In this document: piece after piece, positions 62,197 through 64,000 of the stretch
Numbering within the stretch: position 1 is the first letter of the stretch
Layout: every line of letters begins with the position of its first letter
NCBI RefSeq assembly: GCF_001931485.1
Contig: NZ_MSDV01000052.1
Location: 116,982 to 180,981, forward strand
DNA length: 64,000 bases
Source: Burkholderia sp. SRS-W-2-2016
GTDB taxonomy: Bacteria; Pseudomonadota; Gammaproteobacteria; Burkholderiales; Burkholderiaceae
Direction of reading: 5' to 3'
Translations under genes and position numbers: made by a program
The notes under the pieces: generated by a model
Seen by the model: only the letters and a program-made list of their open reading frames with translations
The model's database searches: none
Told to the model about the DNA's origin: nothing

Positions 62197-63813
62197 TTAT
62201 TTGCTTTGCACTTGCGCTTGCCCCGGCGCCGCAGCGCCACTCAGCGCTGCGGTTTGAGCGGCCGGCGTAGTGGCCGCCGCACTCGGCGACCCAGCCGCAC
62301 CCGAAGCCGGCAACGGCGCGGGCGCCGCCACGTCTCCGGTCTCGCGGTTCATCTGCGCCACCTCCCAGCCGCCGCCGAGCGCCTTCACGAGCCCGACCGA
62401 CGACACCATCCGCTGCCCCGCGATGCTCTCGAGCTTCTGCTCGGCGGTAAACGCGGTGGTCTGCGCGGTCAGCACGTTGACGAAGCCGACCGTGCCCGAC
62501 TTGTACTGGTTGGTGACGATCGCGAGCGCCTGGCGGGCCGAATCGACCGCCTGCCGTTGCACGACGATTTCCTGTTCGAGGATGCGCAGCGACGCGAGAT
62601 TGTCCTCGACATCCTGGAACGCGGTGAGCACCGTCTGCCGATAGGTCGCGACGTCCTGATCGTAGGTCGCGCGCGCGGCCTCGGTGCGGGCCTTGCGCAG
62701 GCCGGCGTCGAAGATCGTCGCGGCCAGTTGCGGGCCGAGCGTCCAGAAGCGCGACGGCACCGTGAACAGTTGCGAGAACACCGAGTTCTCGAAGCCGCCG
62801 GACGCCGACAGCGTCAGCGACGGGAAGTACGCGGCGATCTCGATGCCGATCTGCTCGTTCGCCGCGGCCGCCTTGCGTTCCGCCGACGCGATGTCGGGCC
62901 GCCGTTCGAGCAGCGCCGACGGCAACTGCGCGGGCACGGCGGGCGGGGTCGCGGTGAGCGGCATCGGCGGCAGCGAGAACATCGAGGCCGGCTCGCCGAT
63001 CAGCACCGCGATCGCGTGCTCGTCCTGGGCGCGCTGGATGCCGTTGTCGATTGCGGCGGCCTGCGCCGATTGCAGCTGGGTTTGCGCCTGAATCACGTCC
63101 GCGCGCGCGGCGACGCCGGCCGCGTACTGGTTTTGCGTGAGCTGCAGCGAGCGCTGATACGCGGCGACGGTCTCGTCGAGCAGCTTCTGCGTGGAGTCGA
63201 GCGCGCGCAGCGAGAAGTAGGTCTGCGCGAGCGTGGCCTGGGCGGATAGCCGCGCGTTCGCGAGGTCGGCCGCGGCGCCCTGCTGGCCGGCCTTCTGCGC
63301 ATTGACCGTGCGCGCTACCGAGCCCCACAGGTCCGGCTCCCAGCTCGCGTCGATCCCGACGTTGTAGCTGTTGCCGATGCCGGCGCGGCTCGTCGCGGTC
63401 GTCGCATTGCCGCCGGTCGATGCACCGTTGCCCGAGCGCGATACGCTCGCCGACGCGCCGATCGTCGGGAAATACGCGGCGCGCGCTTCGCCGACCAGCG
63501 CGCGCGCCTGCCGGTAGGCCGCCGCGTACTGCGCGATGGTCTGATTCGCCGCGTTGAGCTTGTCCTGGAGTTCGTTCAGCTGCGGGTCTTCGTAGATCGC
63601 CCACCAGTTGCCGCGATCGTGCTGATCGGCGGGTTCGGCGACTTTCCAGCCGGGCGCGGCTTCCTTGAACGACGCGGGGATCGTGGTGTCCGGCCGCTGA
63701 TAGTTGGGACCGACCGCGCAGGCGGCGAGCAGCAGCGCGCAGGCCGCGCTGATGGCGAGGGTCGGGACGCGCGACGCAAGCGGCCGCGCGCGCGGGAGTC
63801 GATCAGACTGCAT
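62197..63813 (-). CDS. Outer-membrane efflux lipoprotein, NodT/OprM family
   Basis: 538-aa TolC-like channel subunit of an RND efflux system. Lipoprotein signal peptide with lipobox LLAAC, Cys32 lipidated. The mature start VGPNYQRPDTTIPASFKE is the hallmark of NodT-type factors. The two OEP repeats are visible as heptad-rich helices. A proline/alanine-rich tail follows residue about 500. SD AAGGAATT lies upstream of the ATG at 63813. RND pump and membrane-fusion genes must lie beyond the window or elsewhere. Confidence 0.93.
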   Translation of the reverse strand: MQSDRLPRARPLASRVPTLAISAACALLLAACAVGPNYQRPDTTIPASFKEAAPGWKVAEPADQHDRGNWWAIYEDPQLNELQDKLNAANQTIAQYAAAYRQARALVGEARAAYFPTIGASASVSRSGNGASTGGNATTATSRAGIGNSYNVGIDASWEPDLWGSVARTVNAQKAGQQGAAADLANARLSAQATLAQTYFSLRALDSTQKLLDETVAAYQRSLQLTQNQYAAGVAARADVIQAQTQLQSAQAAAIDNGIQRAQDEHAIAVLIGEPASMFSLPPMPLTATPPAVPAQLPSALLERRPDIASAERKAAAANEQIGIEIAAYFPSLTLSASGGFENSVFSQLFTVPSRFWTLGPQLAATIFDAGLRKARTEAARATYDQDVATYRQTVLTAFQDVEDNLASLRILEQEIVVQRQAVDSARQALAIVTNQYKSGTVGFVNVLTAQTTAFTAEQKLESIAGQRMVSSVGLVKALGGGWEVAQMNRETGDVAAPAPLPASGAAGSPSAAATTPAAQTAALSGAAAPGQAQVQSK

Positions 63814-64000
63814 GCAATGAATTCCTTCTGGACGCCGCGATGCGGCCGGGACCGGCGCGGCCGGCCGGGCGACTCGTGGTGTGCCGGAATGTTAGCGTAT
63901 GAGCCCGCGCGAGCGCGGGAAACTGAAAGCTGAAAGGTTAATGCGAGGCGGTGCGCAGGTGTGTTACTTGCAGTGACGCGATGGTTACGCGTTGTTACCG
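63814..64000. other. Upstream region of the efflux gene to the window end
   Basis: 187 bp carrying the leftward promoter region of the efflux gene. No gene or clear operator is visible. Confidence 0.4.

Overview
This window is a GC-rich, gene-dense chromosomal segment of a beta-proteobacterium, most likely Paraburkholderia or Burkholderia sensu lato, close to the replication origin of the main chromosome. The reasons are gene content (atpIBEFHAGDC, parAB-rsmG-mnmG, a Burkholderia-type gspDEF-C-GHIJKLMN block, a DUF3717-like protein, MnmC, HU) and strong GC-biased codon use. The call is inference from protein similarity and synteny; no database was searched. There are no rRNA, tRNA, insertion sequence, prophage or CRISPR features, and everything looks like core genome.

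Layout. 1-1.1 kb: 5' part of an acyl-CoA synthetase, cut by the window edge. 1.36-9.1 kb: complete F1Fo ATP synthase operon on the minus strand, with a good promoter upstream of atpI and a terminator after atpC. 9.76-14.2 kb: mnmG-rsmG-parA-parB (minus), with two perfect 16-bp parS sites, one inside mnmG and one at the core of a 32-bp palindrome that is also the terminator of the next operon. 14.36-21.0 kb: a branched-chain amino acid type ABC transporter (LivF, a fused LivM-LivG, LivH, and two tandem paralogous binding proteins). 21.6-26.3 kb: a second, complete Liv-type transporter. 26.7-31.1 kb: GMC oxidoreductase and methylmalonate-semialdehyde dehydrogenase with a divergent LysR regulator. 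31.5-34.1 kb: CYTH protein, Lrp regulator and divergent phenylalanine hydroxylase (phhA-phhB). 34.2-40.5 kb: DUF3717-like protein, two-component system, SET-domain protein, Old Yellow Enzyme, class I amidotransferase and a MarR regulator with a cysteine-rich tail. 41.1-43.5 kb: YbdK-type carboxylate-amine ligase and a CPA2 antiporter. 43.5-44.4 kb: a 950-bp intergenic region that looks like oriC. 44.4-49.7 kb: mnmC, HU, a CobW/COG0523 GTPase, a 77-bp tandem repeat and a small lytic transglycosylase. 50.2-62.0 kb: type II secretion genes. 62.2-63.8 kb: an outer-membrane efflux lipoprotein of the NodT/OprM type.

How the parts fit. Left of about 44 kb the long operons run leftward (minus); right of it the long operon and HU run rightward (plus). 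This is what is expected if replication starts near 44 kb and moves both ways. The intergenic regions on either side of the YbdK/antiporter pair carry consensus DnaA boxes (44115-44318 and 40700-40877). The first also carries 17 copies of GTTWAC, and the second an AT-rich stretch. parAB and parS lie about 30 kb away, so replication start and chromosome segregation signals share this window although dnaA itself is absent. The most interesting leads are the origin architecture, the parS-terminator palindrome, the MarR cysteine tail, a LivF with arginine in place of the Walker A lysine, paired palindromes upstream of a liv binding-protein gene, and the 77-bp repeat.
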